DNA of 64,000 nt, taken from contig JAUVYN010000009.1 of NCBI GenBank assembly GCA_030603065.1, positions 1 to 64,000 of the forward strand, read 5' to 3'. Shown here piece by piece: positions 39,201 through 49,516 of this stretch. The notes below the pieces were generated by a model that worked only from the letters and a program-made list of their open reading frames with translations, ran no database searches and was not told the DNA's origin. The DNA comes from Pseudomonas sp. GTDB lineage: Bacteria; Pseudomonadota; Gammaproteobacteria; Pseudomonadales; Pseudomonadaceae. Both the position numbers and the translations under genes were made by a program. Position 1 is the first letter of the stretch. Every line of letters starts with the position of its first letter.

Positions 39201-40381
39201 ACCTTATTCTGGGGCAGGGCCAGGGCCACGCGCCCGGCCCGACCACCCCGCCGCCCCTTTCGGCCTATGTGCACATCCCCTGGTGCGTACGCAAGTGCCC
39301 CTACTGCGACTTCAACTCCCATACCAGCGATTCACCCCTGCCAGAGGCGGAATACGTCGAGGCGCTGATCGCCGACCTTGAGCAGGAGTTGCCTGCAGTG
39401 CAAGGGCGCCCCCTGCAGAGCATCTTCTTCGGTGGCGGTACACCGAGTCTCTTCTCAGCCCGGAGTATCGGTCGTATTCTCGAGGCCATTACCTCTCGCC
39501 TGCCCATGGCCGACGACCTGGAAATTACGCTGGAAGCGAACCCTGGCACCTTCGAACAGGCCCGCTTTGCCGAGTATCGCCAGGCCGGCGTGTCGCGTCT
39601 GTCGATCGGTGTTCAGAGTTTCAATAGCGCCCACCTGCAGCGACTCGGGCGAATCCACGACGGCGGCGAAGCACTCCGCGCGGTGGAGATGGCGCGCAGG
39701 GCCGGCTTCGACAACCTCAATCTCGACCTGATGCACGGGCTGCCGGGGCAGACTGTCGAGGAAGCTCTGGCGGACCTGCAGCAGGCCCTGACACTGGGAC
39801 CCGAGCATCTGTCGTGGTACCAGCTGACCCTGGAACCCAACACGGTGTTCTATTCCAGGCCACCGCAATTACCCGAAGACGACATCCTCTGGGATATTCA
39901 GGAGGCCGGGCAAGCATCGCTGCGCAGTGGAGGCTTCGTGCAATACGAGGTGTCTGCCTATGCCAGCGAGGGCCGTTATTCCCGGCACAATCTCAACTAC
40001 TGGCAGTACGGTGATTTCATCGGCCTGGGCGCTGGCGCGCACGGCAAACAGAGTAGCGAAGGCGGCGGCATCCAGCGCTACTGGAAAACCCGCCTGCCAC
40101 GCGATTACCTAACCGCGAGCAATGGTTTCCGGGCCGGGGAACGGCGTCTGTCGGCCGGTGAGATCGCCTTTGACTTCATGATGAATGCCCTGCGGCTGAC
40201 CGGGGGTGTGCCGAGCGAAGTCTATGCGCTACGCACCGGCCAGCCACTGCAGCTCATCGAGCCAGTCCTCGAACAGGCCCGCTCACGCGGACTGCTCGAG
40301 GACTGGGGCCAGCGGCTGCAGGCTACCGAGCGGGGCCAGCTGTTCCTCAACGACCTGCTTGAGCTGTTTCTCGAGGACTGA
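39197..40381 (+). CDS. hemW: Radical SAM heme chaperone HemW
   Basis: About 394 residues. The radical SAM cluster motif [14 protein letters not shown] (C-x3-C-x2-C) is near residue 32, followed by [10 protein letters not shown] and the family-typical [14 protein letters not shown]. The third-position cysteine pattern and C-terminal HemN-like region support HemW, which delivers heme, rather than HemN, the coproporphyrinogen dehydrogenase. No ATG or good GTG lies near the N-terminus. A TTG at 39197 forms a TTGA overlap with the rdgB stop and gives a plausible short leader. The start is therefore tentative. Confidence 0.92.
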   Translation: MNLILGQGQGHAPGPTTPPPLSAYVHIPWCVRKCPYCDFNSHTSDSPLPEAEYVEALIADLEQELPAVQGRPLQSIFFGGGTPSLFSARSIGRILEAITSRLPMADDLEITLEANPGTFEQARFAEYRQAGVSRLSIGVQSFNSAHLQRLGRIHDGGEALRAVEMARRAGFDNLNLDLMHGLPGQTVEEALADLQQALTLGPEHLSWYQLTLEPNTVFYSRPPQLPEDDILWDIQEAGQASLRSGGFVQYEVSAYASEGRYSRHNLNYWQYGDFIGLGAGAHGKQSSEGGGIQRYWKTRLPRDYLTASNGFRAGERRLSAGEIAFDFMMNALRLTGGVPSEVYALRTGQPLQLIEPVLEQARSRGLLEDWGQRLQATERGQLFLNDLLELFLED

Positions 40382-41041
40382 CTACTTCCCCGCCCGGGCA
40401 GCCGCGAGGAAGGCTGCCATTTCGGCTTTCTTGTCCGCCTCGATCTGCTGGACGTGGGGGTTCTGACCAAGCAGCTCGAGCAGTTCGGTAGCCTTGGGAA
40501 AGTCTTCGAGGAGGTCGATATCGAACAACTTGCGAGCCACTACCGCAGCCAGATCGATGCTATACAGGAACATCAGGTCGGCGATGGTCATTTCGCTGCC
40601 CGCGACGTAGGGAGCGAAGCTTCCGTGCCGCTTGAGAGCCGCCACGCCGGCCAGCAGATCGGCCCGCGCCTTGTCGAGAATCGCCTGATCGACCTTGCCG
40701 CCAAAGAACACCTGCGGATAGCAGGCGCGCGCGGGCAGCTCGATGTACAGCTCGATTTCCTTGGTCAGAGCACGGACCCGCGCCCGCTCAAAGGGTTCTT
40801 TAGGCAACAGTGCCTTGCCGCCCTGGGTCTCTTCCAGGTATTCCAGGATCACACTCGTCTCGGCAAAACAGCCGTGCTCGGTTTCCAGGCAGGGGACCTT
40901 GCCGCGCGGACTTATGGCCAGAAAGGCCTCATCCTGACTCGGGTGAACGATATTCACCTTGAAATCGAGCCCCTTTTCCAGCATGGCCAGTTTGACCATG
41001 TTGAAGTAATTGCTGACGTTGAAGCCATGTAAGGTGAGCAT
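40382..41041 (-). CDS. Glutathione S-transferase family protein
   Basis: A 219-residue GST. The thioredoxin-like N-domain (~1-80) has a NVSNYFNMVKLAMLE start, cis-Pro in RGKVPCLE and the glutathione-binding ETSVILEYLEE. The all-helical C-domain shows FAPYVAGSEMTIADLMFL. Substrate unknown. Its stop abuts the hemW stop directly (convergent, no gap). Confidence 0.88.
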   Translation of the reverse strand: MLTLHGFNVSNYFNMVKLAMLEKGLDFKVNIVHPSQDEAFLAISPRGKVPCLETEHGCFAETSVILEYLEETQGGKALLPKEPFERARVRALTKEIELYIELPARACYPQVFFGGKVDQAILDKARADLLAGVAALKRHGSFAPYVAGSEMTIADLMFLYSIDLAAVVARKLFDIDLLEDFPKATELLELLGQNPHVQQIEADKKAEMAAFLAAARAGK

Positions 41042-41224
41042 GCGGCATCTCCATTGTTATTGGTTCGAAGGTCTCTCGGGTCTTGTATCCTGCTCGAGAC
41101 AAAAGGTCTATCGCAATAAGACCAGTGAATGTTCAACCCCGCGGCTGCTGGTTGATGCATCCCGGACCTGTTTAAAGCTAGACTCAAGCTGACGCCGCTC
41201 ACAACACAGAAGAAGGCAACTCCA

Positions 41225-41461
41225 ATGCTGACACCCGACGAAATCGCAGAAATCAACCTGCTTTCCCAGTTCAATCTGGCCAACAGCCTGGAGGGACTCA
41301 AGGTGCATTCCCATGACGCATCCGAGCAGACCGTGACCGCTGCAGCGCGCCTTCATGACAAGGGGCTGATTACCCAGCGAGACGGCGGGTTTCTGACCAG
41401 TCTCGGCCTGGATGCTGCAGAGCACAGCCAATCGCTGCTTACCATCCTGCGCTCGCGCTAA
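41225..41461 (+). CDS. TIGR02647 family small protein
   Basis: A 78-residue protein matching my memory of the TIGR02647 family: begins MLTPDEIAEINLLSQFNL, contains HSHDASEQTVTAAARLHDKGLIT and ends GLDAAEHSQSLLTILRS. The middle resembles a winged-helix fragment (RLHDKGLITQRDGGFLTSLG). Role unknown. It directly precedes cyaA (8-nt gap), a conserved arrangement, so it may be co-expressed. Confidence 0.8.
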   Translation: MLTPDEIAEINLLSQFNLANSLEGLKVHSHDASEQTVTAAARLHDKGLITQRDGGFLTSLGLDAAEHSQSLLTILRSR

Positions 41462-41469
41462 GGACCGCG

Positions 41470-44313
41470 ATGGACCGTGCCGGGGAGATTCGCCCCCAAC
41501 TGAGCGAAGGCATCGACCGCAAATCGCTCAGTGTGTTGCAGCAGCGCTTCATGGGTATCAACCAGCGTCGTCTGCAGCGGGTGATGCAGGCCCTGCCCCC
41601 CCGGCAATATCGCGTTCTGCAGCTGATCCCGTTGCTGCTGGACGTCAACCATCCGCTGCTTCCCGGCTACGTATCGCGGCAGACTCCCCACGGGGTCAGC
41701 TATTACGAACCGGACGCCGAGACACTTCTCGCGGCGCAGGCACTGACCCGCAGTTTCACTTACCGCCGGGCGCCGGCCGGAGCCCGGCAAGACGTGCATG
41801 GGCTGTATCTGATGGGCAGCGGGGGGACCATAGCCCAGTCCGATCAGAGCGATCTGGACATCTGGGTCTGCCATGCACCGGATCTGCCTACACCCGCTAT
41901 CGTCGAATTGACCAGCAAATGTCAGCTGATCACCGACTGGGCGACTACCCAGGGATGCGAAGCTCACTTCCATCTGATCAACCCCGCAACCTTCAGCCAG
42001 GGCGACCGAGACAACGACCTGAGCATCGAAGACTGCGGCAGCACACAGCACTACCTGCTGCTCGACGAATTCTATCGCACTGCGATACTGCTTGGGGGAC
42101 GCTTTCCGCTGTGGTGGCTGGTACCCGATTACGAGGAAGCCAGCTACCCCGACTATATCCGCCAGTTGGTCGACAAGCGGTTCATCCGCCCACAGCAGAG
42201 CATCGATCTTGGCCATCTGGCACGAATCCCGGCCGGCGAGTACGTCGGCGCAGGGCTCTGGCAACTATTCAAGGGCATTGACTCCCCGTACAAGTCCGTA
42301 CTCAAGCTACTGCTGACTGAGGTCTATGCCAGTGAACACCCCGCCGTGCGCTGCCTCAGTCTGGAGTTCAAGCGTGCCGTGTACAGCGGCCGCCTCGACG
42401 TGGACGAGCTGGACCCTTACGTTATGCTCTATCGCCGCTTGGAAAACTATCTGCAGCAGCGCGGCGAGCCGGAGCGGCTGGAGCTGGTGCGCCGTTGTCT
42501 GTACATCAAGGCAGACGTTCAGCTCAGCCGTCGGTCCGGCAGTTACGGCTGGAAGCGGAGTCTGATGGAAAAGCTGGTGCGCGAGTGGCAGTGGGGCACG
42601 CGACAACTGCAACAGATGGATGAGCGGCACCAGTGGCGGGTGCGGGAAGTCAGTCTGGAACGCCGTCAACTGGTGAACGAACTGACCCATAGCTACAGGT
42701 TGCTATCTCGCTTCGGACGCAACCAGGGAGTGATCAACCAGGTCAACAGCCGGGACCTGTCTCTGCTCGGGCGTCGCCTTTACGCTGCCTTCGAACGCAA
42801 GGCCGGCAAGGTCGAGGTAATCAATCCTGGGATCGCCCCGGACTTGAGTGAAGATCTACTTACGCTAGCCCAGCGCCCCACGGGGGAAACTGGACAGGCG
42901 GGATGGATGCTCTACCGCGGCACCCTCAATCAGGCCGAGCTAAGCGACCACTCTCCGCTCAAACGTACCCCCGAACTCATCGAGCTGCTCACCTGGGCCT
43001 ACCGCAACGGTGTGGTGGACAGCGCCACACGATTCGCCCTGCATCCCGGCGACAGCGCGCTGAGTGAATACGAGCTGCACAATCTGCTTTCCGCGATCCA
43101 GCAGCAATTCCCGCTACCGCTGCCCGCGCTGACCGAGGCGGCCCTTTCCCGCGCCAGCGAGCCCTGCCAGGTTCTGCTGCTGATCAACGTGGGGCTGGAT
43201 CCGCTGCCCGCCGCCTCGCTACGCAATATGCACCTGATCAGCAGCCACACCGATGCGCTGGGCTATTCGGGATTGCGCGACAATCTGGTGCTGAGCATTG
43301 ATCAGATCATTCTCAACAGCTGGAACGAGATTCTGGTCAACCGCTTCGAGGGGGAGGAATCCTGCATACAGGCACTGTGTGACTTTCTTTCGAAGGGCCA
43401 GGAACACCGTAGGCTACCGGAGCTGCAGGTGCGTTGTTATTGCCCGAACCGCTCGAATCCGATAGCCGAGCGAGTCGCTCAGTTGTTTCAGTTTGCGGCC
43501 GCCAACCTTCTGACCGAGCCGGCGCCACGGCTGCTGCTGCAATTGCAGAACAGTTTTCGCATCCTCGAACGCGGCGAGCGGGGCATCGAGGTGGTTGAGC
43601 TGGCCGACACGGACCGGCTGATCCACCATCTGGGCACCGGCAGTGCCCACTATCGCCCCCTGGTGCTGGACACTTTCGCACTGCAGGGTCATGACCTGGC
43701 ACTGATACTGAGTCACTGCGAACCGGATTGCATCCAGATTTTTTACCGCCTGCTGCCTGGCCAGCAGGCAGAGGTCAGCCTGCTCGACGAACGTGGCGCA
43801 CTCTGGCGACGCCGCCAGGGATACCGGGATGAACGCGCCCTGCTCGCCCCGCTGCTACGCTTCCTGCAAAGCATCAATTTGCGCAAGCATGTCGGAATGA
43901 GTCTGGAAAACAGCCTAGGACAAAGCCGCGTATTGTTGTACCAGATACTTCCTGCCAGCGACGGACAACCGCAGCGGCTGCAGCCTCAGCCCTTGCCGCA
44001 GGAGGATACCCAGGCGGATTACTTCCCGGTACAGGCCATCGCCGAACCTGCTCCAGCCCAGAAGCTTCGCGTGACCATCTATTGTGCCGATCGGGAATTC
44101 TCCCAGCTGGATCATGGCGGCGACCTCTTCCGGGAGGTCGCCAGGCATATTCTTGAGCGCAGGCAGAGCCAGGAGGTGTACCCCTGTTACATCACTGACC
44201 TGGACCTCTCGGCAATCGACCCTGCCGGCACCATGCAGACCGTCCAGTATCTGCGCTACCGGCAGCGACTCGAGGATGCACTGAACTCCGCACTCGCGGT
44301 CGTCAGCGCCTGA
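41470..44313 (+). CDS. cyaA: Class I adenylate cyclase CyaA
   Basis: A 947-residue class I (enterobacterial-type) cyclase making cAMP from ATP. The N-terminal catalytic half shows LYLMGSGGTIAQSDQSDLDIW, a nucleotidyltransferase-like GS..D.D motif at ~116-136, and family blocks such as FRRGLPLWWLVP-like RFPLWWLVPDYE. The C-terminal half is the regulatory region. cAMP feeds Vfr-type control of virulence and pili in pseudomonads, which ties it to the Chp cluster in this window. The last 11 nt overlap the convergent DUF1289 gene. Confidence 0.94.
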   Translation: MDRAGEIRPQLSEGIDRKSLSVLQQRFMGINQRRLQRVMQALPPRQYRVLQLIPLLLDVNHPLLPGYVSRQTPHGVSYYEPDAETLLAAQALTRSFTYRRAPAGARQDVHGLYLMGSGGTIAQSDQSDLDIWVCHAPDLPTPAIVELTSKCQLITDWATTQGCEAHFHLINPATFSQGDRDNDLSIEDCGSTQHYLLLDEFYRTAILLGGRFPLWWLVPDYEEASYPDYIRQLVDKRFIRPQQSIDLGHLARIPAGEYVGAGLWQLFKGIDSPYKSVLKLLLTEVYASEHPAVRCLSLEFKRAVYSGRLDVDELDPYVMLYRRLENYLQQRGEPERLELVRRCLYIKADVQLSRRSGSYGWKRSLMEKLVREWQWGTRQLQQMDERHQWRVREVSLERRQLVNELTHSYRLLSRFGRNQGVINQVNSRDLSLLGRRLYAAFERKAGKVEVINPGIAPDLSEDLLTLAQRPTGETGQAGWMLYRGTLNQAELSDHSPLKRTPELIELLTWAYRNGVVDSATRFALHPGDSALSEYELHNLLSAIQQQFPLPLPALTEAALSRASEPCQVLLLINVGLDPLPAASLRNMHLISSHTDALGYSGLRDNLVLSIDQIILNSWNEILVNRFEGEESCIQALCDFLSKGQEHRRLPELQVRCYCPNRSNPIAERVAQLFQFAAANLLTEPAPRLLLQLQNSFRILERGERGIEVVELADTDRLIHHLGTGSAHYRPLVLDTFALQGHDLALILSHCEPDCIQIFYRLLPGQQAEVSLLDERGALWRRRQGYRDERALLAPLLRFLQSINLRKHVGMSLENSLGQSRVLLYQILPASDGQPQRLQPQPLPQEDTQADYFPVQAIAEPAPAQKLRVTIYCADREFSQLDHGGDLFREVARHILERRQSQEVYPCYITDLDLSAIDPAGTMQTVQYLRYRQRLEDALNSALAVVSA

Positions 44314-44494
44314 CAGAGCCCGCTCTGGCAGCGCGACGCCGGGCAGCCGCATCGAGTATCTGGCGCTGGCGGCTATCGCTGGCCTGCGGCCAGTCGAGTA
44401 TTTCCTGCATTAACCGGCCACAACCCAGGCACTCGTCGCCGTCAAGACAGCAGCGGCGCACACAGGGCGAAGCCTGACTGCCGGGCACCGCCAT
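44303..44494 (-). CDS. DUF1289 family cysteine-rich small protein
   Basis: A 63-residue protein with the DUF1289 cysteine layout: SPCVRRCCLDGDECLGCGR, followed by a helical stretch ending in an Arg/Ala-rich tail. The cysteines suggest metal or Fe-S binding (inference). Its ATG overlaps the cyaY stop as TGATG, so it is coupled to frataxin. That is interesting for an Fe-S link. Confidence 0.8.
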   Translation of the reverse strand: MAVPGSQASPCVRRCCLDGDECLGCGRLMQEILDWPQASDSRQRQILDAAARRRAARAGSVRR

Positions 44495-44832
44495 CAGGCC
44501 TCCTCGAGATCCAACTCAACCTCGTCACCAAGCAGGTCGCCAAGCACCCGGTCGAGCACTTCCCCAAGGGTCTCTTCATCGCCATCGTGGACCCAGCCCT
44601 GGCCTGGGCGGTAGCCGAAATGCAGCGTAGCGGTGGGTGCCGCCAGCCAAAGCTCGCGGGAGGCCGGCTGACGTCCGATGACCAGGCGCGGGCCGTCTTC
44701 GCGACGCAGGATAAGCGAACCCTCGACATGGTCCATCTCAAGCTCAAGCCCCTGGGCGTCAACGGCGTGTTCGATCAGATCCTGAATGCGGTCCACCTGG
44801 CGGTGGAAGTCCTGCTCGGTCAGTTCATGCAT
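44494..44832 (-). CDS. cyaY: Frataxin-like iron protein CyaY
   Basis: A 112-residue frataxin homologue that binds iron and modulates IscS-dependent Fe-S cluster assembly. Family signs: N-terminal MHELTEQDFHRQVDRI helix with acidic residues, and the central sheet VEGSLILRREDG..LVIGRQPASRELWLAAP with FGYRPG. Divergent from lptM/lysA and adjacent to cyaA, as in many gammaproteobacteria. Confidence 0.93.
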   Translation of the reverse strand: MHELTEQDFHRQVDRIQDLIEHAVDAQGLELEMDHVEGSLILRREDGPRLVIGRQPASRELWLAAPTATLHFGYRPGQGWVHDGDEETLGEVLDRVLGDLLGDEVELDLEEA

Positions 44833-44936
44833 GCGGGTGTCTCGCTGTCGTCGGTTGCCGGCGTCCCGCGGGTGCGCCCGGCCGGGTGGCTGGGTATACT
44901 GCCGGATATTCTTCGATTATCAACAGGGAATTTTCC

Positions 44937-45083
44937 ATGAAAGCTCTCATCGCAGTCTTCCTCGGCGTACTGGTGCTGGTCGGCTGTGGCCAGCGGGGTC
45001 CGCTGTTCCTGCCCCAGGACACCCCGGCAGAAACCGTGCCACCGGCACGGGACGAATTGAACCAGCAGCCAACGGAACAGTGA
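44937..45083 (+). CDS. lptM: LptM-like small lipoprotein
   Basis: A 48-residue lipoprotein: MKALIAVFLGVLVLVGCG with the lipobox LVGC, then QRGPLFLP, the short conserved segment of the LPS-assembly factor LptM (YifL/LppL). LptM aids LptD-LptE maturation in E. coli. Start is ATG 44937, next to a GGGAA ribosome-site remnant. lysA follows 8 nt later, the usual neighbour. Confidence 0.88.
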   Translation: MKALIAVFLGVLVLVGCGQRGPLFLPQDTPAETVPPARDELNQQPTEQ

Positions 45084-45091
45084 TTGCCTCC

Positions 45092-46345
45092 ATGACAGCC
45101 TTCGAGTACAAGAACGGCGAACTACACGCCGAGCAAGTCGCTGTGGCAGCCATCGCCAGTGCGCATGGCACGCCCTGTTTCGTCTATTCACGCACGGCCA
45201 TCGAGCAGGCCTACCGGGCCTGGGACGACGCTCTGCAGGGTGTTCCGCATCTGGTCTGCTTTGCCGTGAAGGCCAACTCCAATCTCGCCGTACTCAACGT
45301 GCTGGCCCGGCTTGGTGCCGGCTTCGACATTGTTTCCGGCGGCGAGCTCGAGCGCGTTCTGGCAGCTGGCGGCCAGCCATCGCGCATCGTTTTTTCGGGC
45401 CTCGGCAAGACCGAAGCGGAAATGCGCCGAGCGCTCGAACTCGGCATTCACTGCTTCAACATCGAATCGGCCGCCGAACTCGAACGGCTGCAGCGCGTCG
45501 CCGCGGAACTGGATGTGCAGGCCCCGATCTCACTGCGCGTGAATCCCGACGTGGATGCCAAGACTCACCCCTATATTTCGACCGGACTGAAAGAAAACAA
45601 GTTCGGCATCGACATAGCCAGTGCACTGGCAGTGTATCGCCGCGCAGCGGAGCTGCCCAATATCAGTGTGCAGGGTGTCGATTGCCATATCGGCTCGCAG
45701 CTGACCGACGACACGCCCTTCCTCGACGCCCTGCAACGCCTGCTGGCACTGGTCGATGAACTGGCGGCGGCGGGCATTAGCATTCGCCACCTGGATCTGG
45801 GCGGCGGGCTTGGCGTGACCTACCGTGACGAGACGCCACCGGCACCCGGCGTGTATCTGGCCAAGGTACGTGAGCAACTGGCTGGACGCGACCTCACTGT
45901 TCTGTTCGAGCCAGGCCGTTCAATCGTCGCCAATGCCGGCATACTGCTCACCGAGGTCAACCTGCTAAAGCCCACCGAGCACAAGAACTTCGCGATCATC
46001 GACGCCGCCATGAACGACCTGATCCGCCCGGCGCTCTATGGCGCCTGGATGGCCATTGACGCGGTACGCCCGCGGGATGACCGTCCGACGCTGGAATGGG
46101 ATATCGTCGGTCCGGTGTGTGAAACAGGCGATTTTCTCGGCAAGGACCGCAGCCTGGCACTCGCCGAAGGCGACCTCTTGGCGGTGCGCTCGGCCGGAGC
46201 TTACGGGTTCGTGATGAGCTCGAACTACAACACGCGGCCACGCGCCGCAGAAGTCATGGTCGACGGTGATCAGTTTCACCTGATCCGCCGCCGCGAGGAG
46301 CTCAGCGAGCTGTTTGCCGGCGAGTTCCTGCTACCCGGGGTCTGA
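45092..46345 (+). CDS. lysA: Diaminopimelate decarboxylase LysA
   Basis: A 417-residue PLP enzyme turning meso-DAP into lysine. The PLP lysine is in [10 protein letters not shown] near residue 56; HIGSQLTD binds PLP near residue 205, and the DLGGGLGV loop and CETGDFLG active-site Cys segment are intact. ATG 45092 follows the short lipoprotein gene; the frame is open further upstream but without family similarity. dapF starts 1 nt after the stop. Confidence 0.96.
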   Translation: MTAFEYKNGELHAEQVAVAAIASAHGTPCFVYSRTAIEQAYRAWDDALQGVPHLVCFAVKANSNLAVLNVLARLGAGFDIVSGGELERVLAAGGQPSRIVFSGLGKTEAEMRRALELGIHCFNIESAAELERLQRVAAELDVQAPISLRVNPDVDAKTHPYISTGLKENKFGIDIASALAVYRRAAELPNISVQGVDCHIGSQLTDDTPFLDALQRLLALVDELAAAGISIRHLDLGGGLGVTYRDETPPAPGVYLAKVREQLAGRDLTVLFEPGRSIVANAGILLTEVNLLKPTEHKNFAIIDAAMNDLIRPALYGAWMAIDAVRPRDDRPTLEWDIVGPVCETGDFLGKDRSLALAEGDLLAVRSAGAYGFVMSSNYNTRPRAAEVMVDGDQFHLIRRREELSELFAGEFLLPGV

Positions 46346-46346
46346 G

Positions 46347-47177
46347 ATGCTACTGCGATTCACCAAGATGCACGGGCTGGGTAATGACTTCATGGTCATC
46401 GACATGGTCACCCAGCACGCGCAGCTCTCGCCCCGCCTGATTCGCCAGTGGAGTGACCGTCATCTGGGCATCGGCTTCGACCAGTTGCTGGTGGTCGAAC
46501 CGCCTTCACGGCCGGACGTCGACTTCCGCTACCGGATCTTCAATGCCGATGGGAGCGAGGTCGAGCAGTGTGGCAACGGCGCGCGCTGCTTTGCCCGCTT
46601 CGTGCTGGACAAGCGGCTGACCAGCAAGACCGAGATTCATGTGGAAACCGCAGGTGGGCCGATCGTTCTCAGCGTCCGCGATGATGGCCAGGTGACCGTC
46701 AACATGGGCGAACCCCGCTTCGTGCCGGAGCAGATTCCCTTCCAGGCGGCCGGCGAAGCGGTGACTTACGAGCTTCAGGTAGACGACCGGATCCTGCAGG
46801 TGGCGGCGGTCTCCATGGGCAACCCGCACTGCGTCACCCTGGTCGATGACGTACAGCGCTTCCCGGTCGAGCGGCTGGGGCCATTGGTCGAACAGCACCC
46901 GCGCTTTCCGCGCAAGGTCAACGCCGGCTTCATGCAGGTAGTCGACCCCCACCGCGCCAGGCTGCGTGTCTACGAGCGTGGCGCGGGCGAAACCCAGGCC
47001 TGCGGGACCGGTGCCTGCGCCGCAGCGGTAGCCGGTATTCGCATGGGCGTGCTCCGCTCACCAGTTGCGATCGAGCTTCCCGGTGGGACGCTCCAGATAA
47101 GCTGGGACGGCAGCGGTAAGCCGGTAATGATGACCGGCCCGGCAACACGGGTTTACGAAGGGCAGATCAGAGTATGA
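46347..47177 (+). CDS. dapF: Diaminopimelate epimerase DapF
   Basis: A 276-residue cofactor-independent racemase interconverting LL- and meso-DAP. Both catalytic cysteines are visible: [13 protein letters not shown] near residue 73 and [13 protein letters not shown] near residue 220. N-terminus [15 protein letters not shown] is canonical. Substrate supply for lysA next door. Overlaps the DUF484 gene by 4 nt. Confidence 0.97.
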   Translation: MLLRFTKMHGLGNDFMVIDMVTQHAQLSPRLIRQWSDRHLGIGFDQLLVVEPPSRPDVDFRYRIFNADGSEVEQCGNGARCFARFVLDKRLTSKTEIHVETAGGPIVLSVRDDGQVTVNMGEPRFVPEQIPFQAAGEAVTYELQVDDRILQVAAVSMGNPHCVTLVDDVQRFPVERLGPLVEQHPRFPRKVNAGFMQVVDPHRARLRVYERGAGETQACGTGACAAAVAGIRMGVLRSPVAIELPGGTLQISWDGSGKPVMMTGPATRVYEGQIRV

Positions 47178-47881
47178 CCGAACGACAGCAGGAACCGAGA
47201 TCGGAACTGGACCCGGCGGACGTAGCGGCCTATCTGCGCCAACACCCGGCGTTCTTCGTCGAGCACGACGAGCTGCTGGCCGATCTGATCATCCCGCACC
47301 AGCGGGGTCAGTCGGTCTCGCTGGTCGAACGACAGGTGAAGCTGTTGCGCGAGCGCAACATCGAGGTTCGTCATCGCCTTAACGAGCTGATGGATGTCGC
47401 CCGCGAGAATGATCGCCTGTTCGAAAAGAGCCGACGGCTGGTGCTCGGGCTGCTGGAGTCGCAAAGTCCGGAGCAGGTAGTCGCTACCGTCGAGGATAGC
47501 CTGCGCAACGACTTCCAGGTCCCCCATGTGAGCCTGATCCTGTTCAGCGAGGCCCGGCGCTACAGCAACGCGCGCTGCGTCAGCCACGCCGAGGCGCGGG
47601 ATGCCATTGGCCACCTGCTGGACAGCGGCCGCACCCTGAGCGGCGTCCTGCGCCCGGACGAGCTACGCTTTCTATTCGGCGAGGCGGGGCCACAGATTGC
47701 CTCCACCGCCCTCTCGCCCATTCAGCACCAGGGCCTGCACGGCGTGCTGGCACTGGGCAGCGCAGACGCCCATCACTATCGCAGCGCTACCGGCACGCTG
47801 TTCCTCGGCTTCGTCGCCGAAGTGCTGGGGCGTGTGCTGCTGCGCCAGCGTCCTCTGGCAGATGAGCCACGGGGCGAATGA
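47174..47881 (+). CDS. DUF484 family protein
   Basis: A 235-residue GAF-like DUF484 protein. The N-terminal ~90 residues are helical with [22 protein letters not shown] and the conserved [13 protein letters not shown], then a GAF-like domain. Function unknown; it sits between dapF and xerC in most pseudomonads and enterics, with ATGA overlaps on both sides, so the dapF-DUF484-xerC-HAD string is one operon. Confidence 0.9.
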   Translation: MTERQQEPRSELDPADVAAYLRQHPAFFVEHDELLADLIIPHQRGQSVSLVERQVKLLRERNIEVRHRLNELMDVARENDRLFEKSRRLVLGLLESQSPEQVVATVEDSLRNDFQVPHVSLILFSEARRYSNARCVSHAEARDAIGHLLDSGRTLSGVLRPDELRFLFGEAGPQIASTALSPIQHQGLHGVLALGSADAHHYRSATGTLFLGFVAEVLGRVLLRQRPLADEPRGE

Positions 47882-48783
47882 ACGCTTCGGCGGAGCTGCA
47901 GCCAGCACTGGAGCAGTTCTTTCGGCACGTCGGTAGCGAGCGTCAGCTGTCGCCGCGCACGCTGCAAGCTTACCGCCAGGATCTGCAATTACTCGCCGAG
48001 CACCTGGGGGAACAGGGCGTAGCAGAGTGGTCAGCCGTGGTTGATGCCGATCTGCGCCGCTTCATCGCCCTGCGCCACCGGCAGGGGCTTTCCGGACGGA
48101 GCCTGCAACGGATGCTGAGTGCGGTGCGCAGCCTCTATCGCTTCCTGATTCGTGAACGACTTTGTCGCAACAACCCGGCCCTGGATCTGCGCGCACCGAA
48201 AACTGCGCGCGAGTTGCCGCGAACATTGGACGCCGACCTGACGGCGCGCCTGCTCGATTCCGACGATGACGACGACTGGCTGCGCCTGCGCGACCACGCC
48301 ATGCTCGAGCTGTTCTACTCCTCCGGCCTGCGCCTCTCGGAGCTTGCCGGGCTCGACGTAGCCCATCTGGATCTGAAACAGGGCGAAGTGCGGGTGCTGG
48401 GCAAGGGCAACAAGGCGCGCATTCTGCCCGTAGGGAAGCTTGCACGGGACGCGCTGAGCGGCTGGCTGGCTGTTCGCCCGCTGCTATCAGGTTCGGAGCA
48501 ACCCTTGTTCGTGAGTATGCAGGGGCGCCGGCTGAGCCCCCGCGCCATCCAGCTGCGGGTGCGCCGCTGGGGTGTCGAGCGCATCGGCCAGCACCTGCAT
48601 CCGCATATGCTGCGGCACTCCTTCGCCAGCCACCTGCTGGAATCCTCGGGCGACCTGCGCGCCGTGCAGGAACTGTTGGGGCATGCCGACATCAGCACCA
48701 CGCAGATCTACACCCATCTGGATTTCCAGCACCTTGCGCAGGTCTACGACCAGGCGCACCCCCGCGCGAAGCGCAAGGATTGA
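47878..48783 (+). CDS. xerC: Tyrosine recombinase XerC
   Basis: A 301-residue recombinase resolving chromosome dimers at dif with XerD. Catalytic residues seen: Arg in [13 protein letters not shown] (~148), His-x-x-Arg in [14 protein letters not shown] (~239-245), His in LLGHADIST (~265) and nucleophile Tyr in TQIYTHLD (~274). N-terminal SAM-like core-binding domain spans ~10-95. This is the housekeeping protein, not a phage integrase, judged by its dapF-side context. Confidence 0.95.
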   Translation: MNASAELQPALEQFFRHVGSERQLSPRTLQAYRQDLQLLAEHLGEQGVAEWSAVVDADLRRFIALRHRQGLSGRSLQRMLSAVRSLYRFLIRERLCRNNPALDLRAPKTARELPRTLDADLTARLLDSDDDDDWLRLRDHAMLELFYSSGLRLSELAGLDVAHLDLKQGEVRVLGKGNKARILPVGKLARDALSGWLAVRPLLSGSEQPLFVSMQGRRLSPRAIQLRVRRWGVERIGQHLHPHMLRHSFASHLLESSGDLRAVQELLGHADISTTQIYTHLDFQHLAQVYDQAHPRAKRKD

Positions 48784-48785
48784 CC

Positions 48786-49490
48786 GTGATACGTCTCTTG
48801 ACCTTTGATCTCGACAACACCCTGTGGGAGACCGAACCGGTCGTCGCCGCCGCGGAACGGCGGCTGCTCGAGTGGTTCGCCGAGCATGCACCGCTGTTCC
48901 TCCAGCGTCTCGACGCCGATGCCCGCCGTGCCCTGCGCCATGAGGTGCTCACTGCCAACCCGGCTCTGCGGCACAGCGTGACCGCTTTGCGCCTGGCGAT
49001 CATGGAGCTGGGGCTGCGTCGAGCCGGTTACTCTGAAGACCACGCTCAGGCGCTCGCCCGGCAGGGTTTTGAAGTGTTTCTCGAAGCACGTCACGCGCTG
49101 ACCTTCTTTCCCCATGCCGAAGCCCTGCTCCAGCAGCTGTCCAGCCAGTACATTCTGGCCACCATCTCCAACGGCAACGCAGACGTGCGCAGACTGGGGC
49201 TCGATCGTTATTTCAAGGTGCTGGTATCAGCCGATGAGATCGGCCTGAGCAAGCCCGATCCGGCACCCTTTCTGGCCGCCCTCGAGCGTGCCGGTGCTGA
49301 GCCGAACGAGACACTGCATATCGGGGATCACCCGGTCGATGACATACAGGGAGCACAGGCAGTAGGAATGCATACGCTATGGTTCAATCGGCTTGGCCTG
49401 GAATGGCCCGACCTGGCGCGGCCGCACGGGGAGGTACGCTGTCTGAGTGAAATACCGGGTTTTCTGCAGAAATACCCGCCACGCCCCTGA
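48786..49490 (+). CDS. HAD-superfamily phosphatase (YigB type)
   Basis: A ~234-residue HAD phosphatase. Nucleophile motif FDLDNTLWE near residue 8, motif II SNGNAD, Lys in GLSKPDPAPF and motif IV HIGDHPVDDIQGA. The xerC-adjacent position matches YigB, an FMN phosphatase in E. coli; substrate here is inferred. Start: GTG 48786 has AAGGA 6 nt upstream; a TTG at 48780 overlaps the xerC stop but has no spacing to the ribosome site. Confidence 0.88.
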   Translation: MIRLLTFDLDNTLWETEPVVAAAERRLLEWFAEHAPLFLQRLDADARRALRHEVLTANPALRHSVTALRLAIMELGLRRAGYSEDHAQALARQGFEVFLEARHALTFFPHAEALLQQLSSQYILATISNGNADVRRLGLDRYFKVLVSADEIGLSKPDPAPFLAALERAGAEPNETLHIGDHPVDDIQGAQAVGMHTLWFNRLGLEWPDLARPHGEVRCLSEIPGFLQKYPPRP

Positions 49491-49516
49491 GCGAGGCGGG
49501 CGGACACGGGTTTGGC

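Noticed and set aside
41458..42264. 268-codon frame antisense to cyaA
   Set aside because: Overlaps the CyaA catalytic domain; no independent support.
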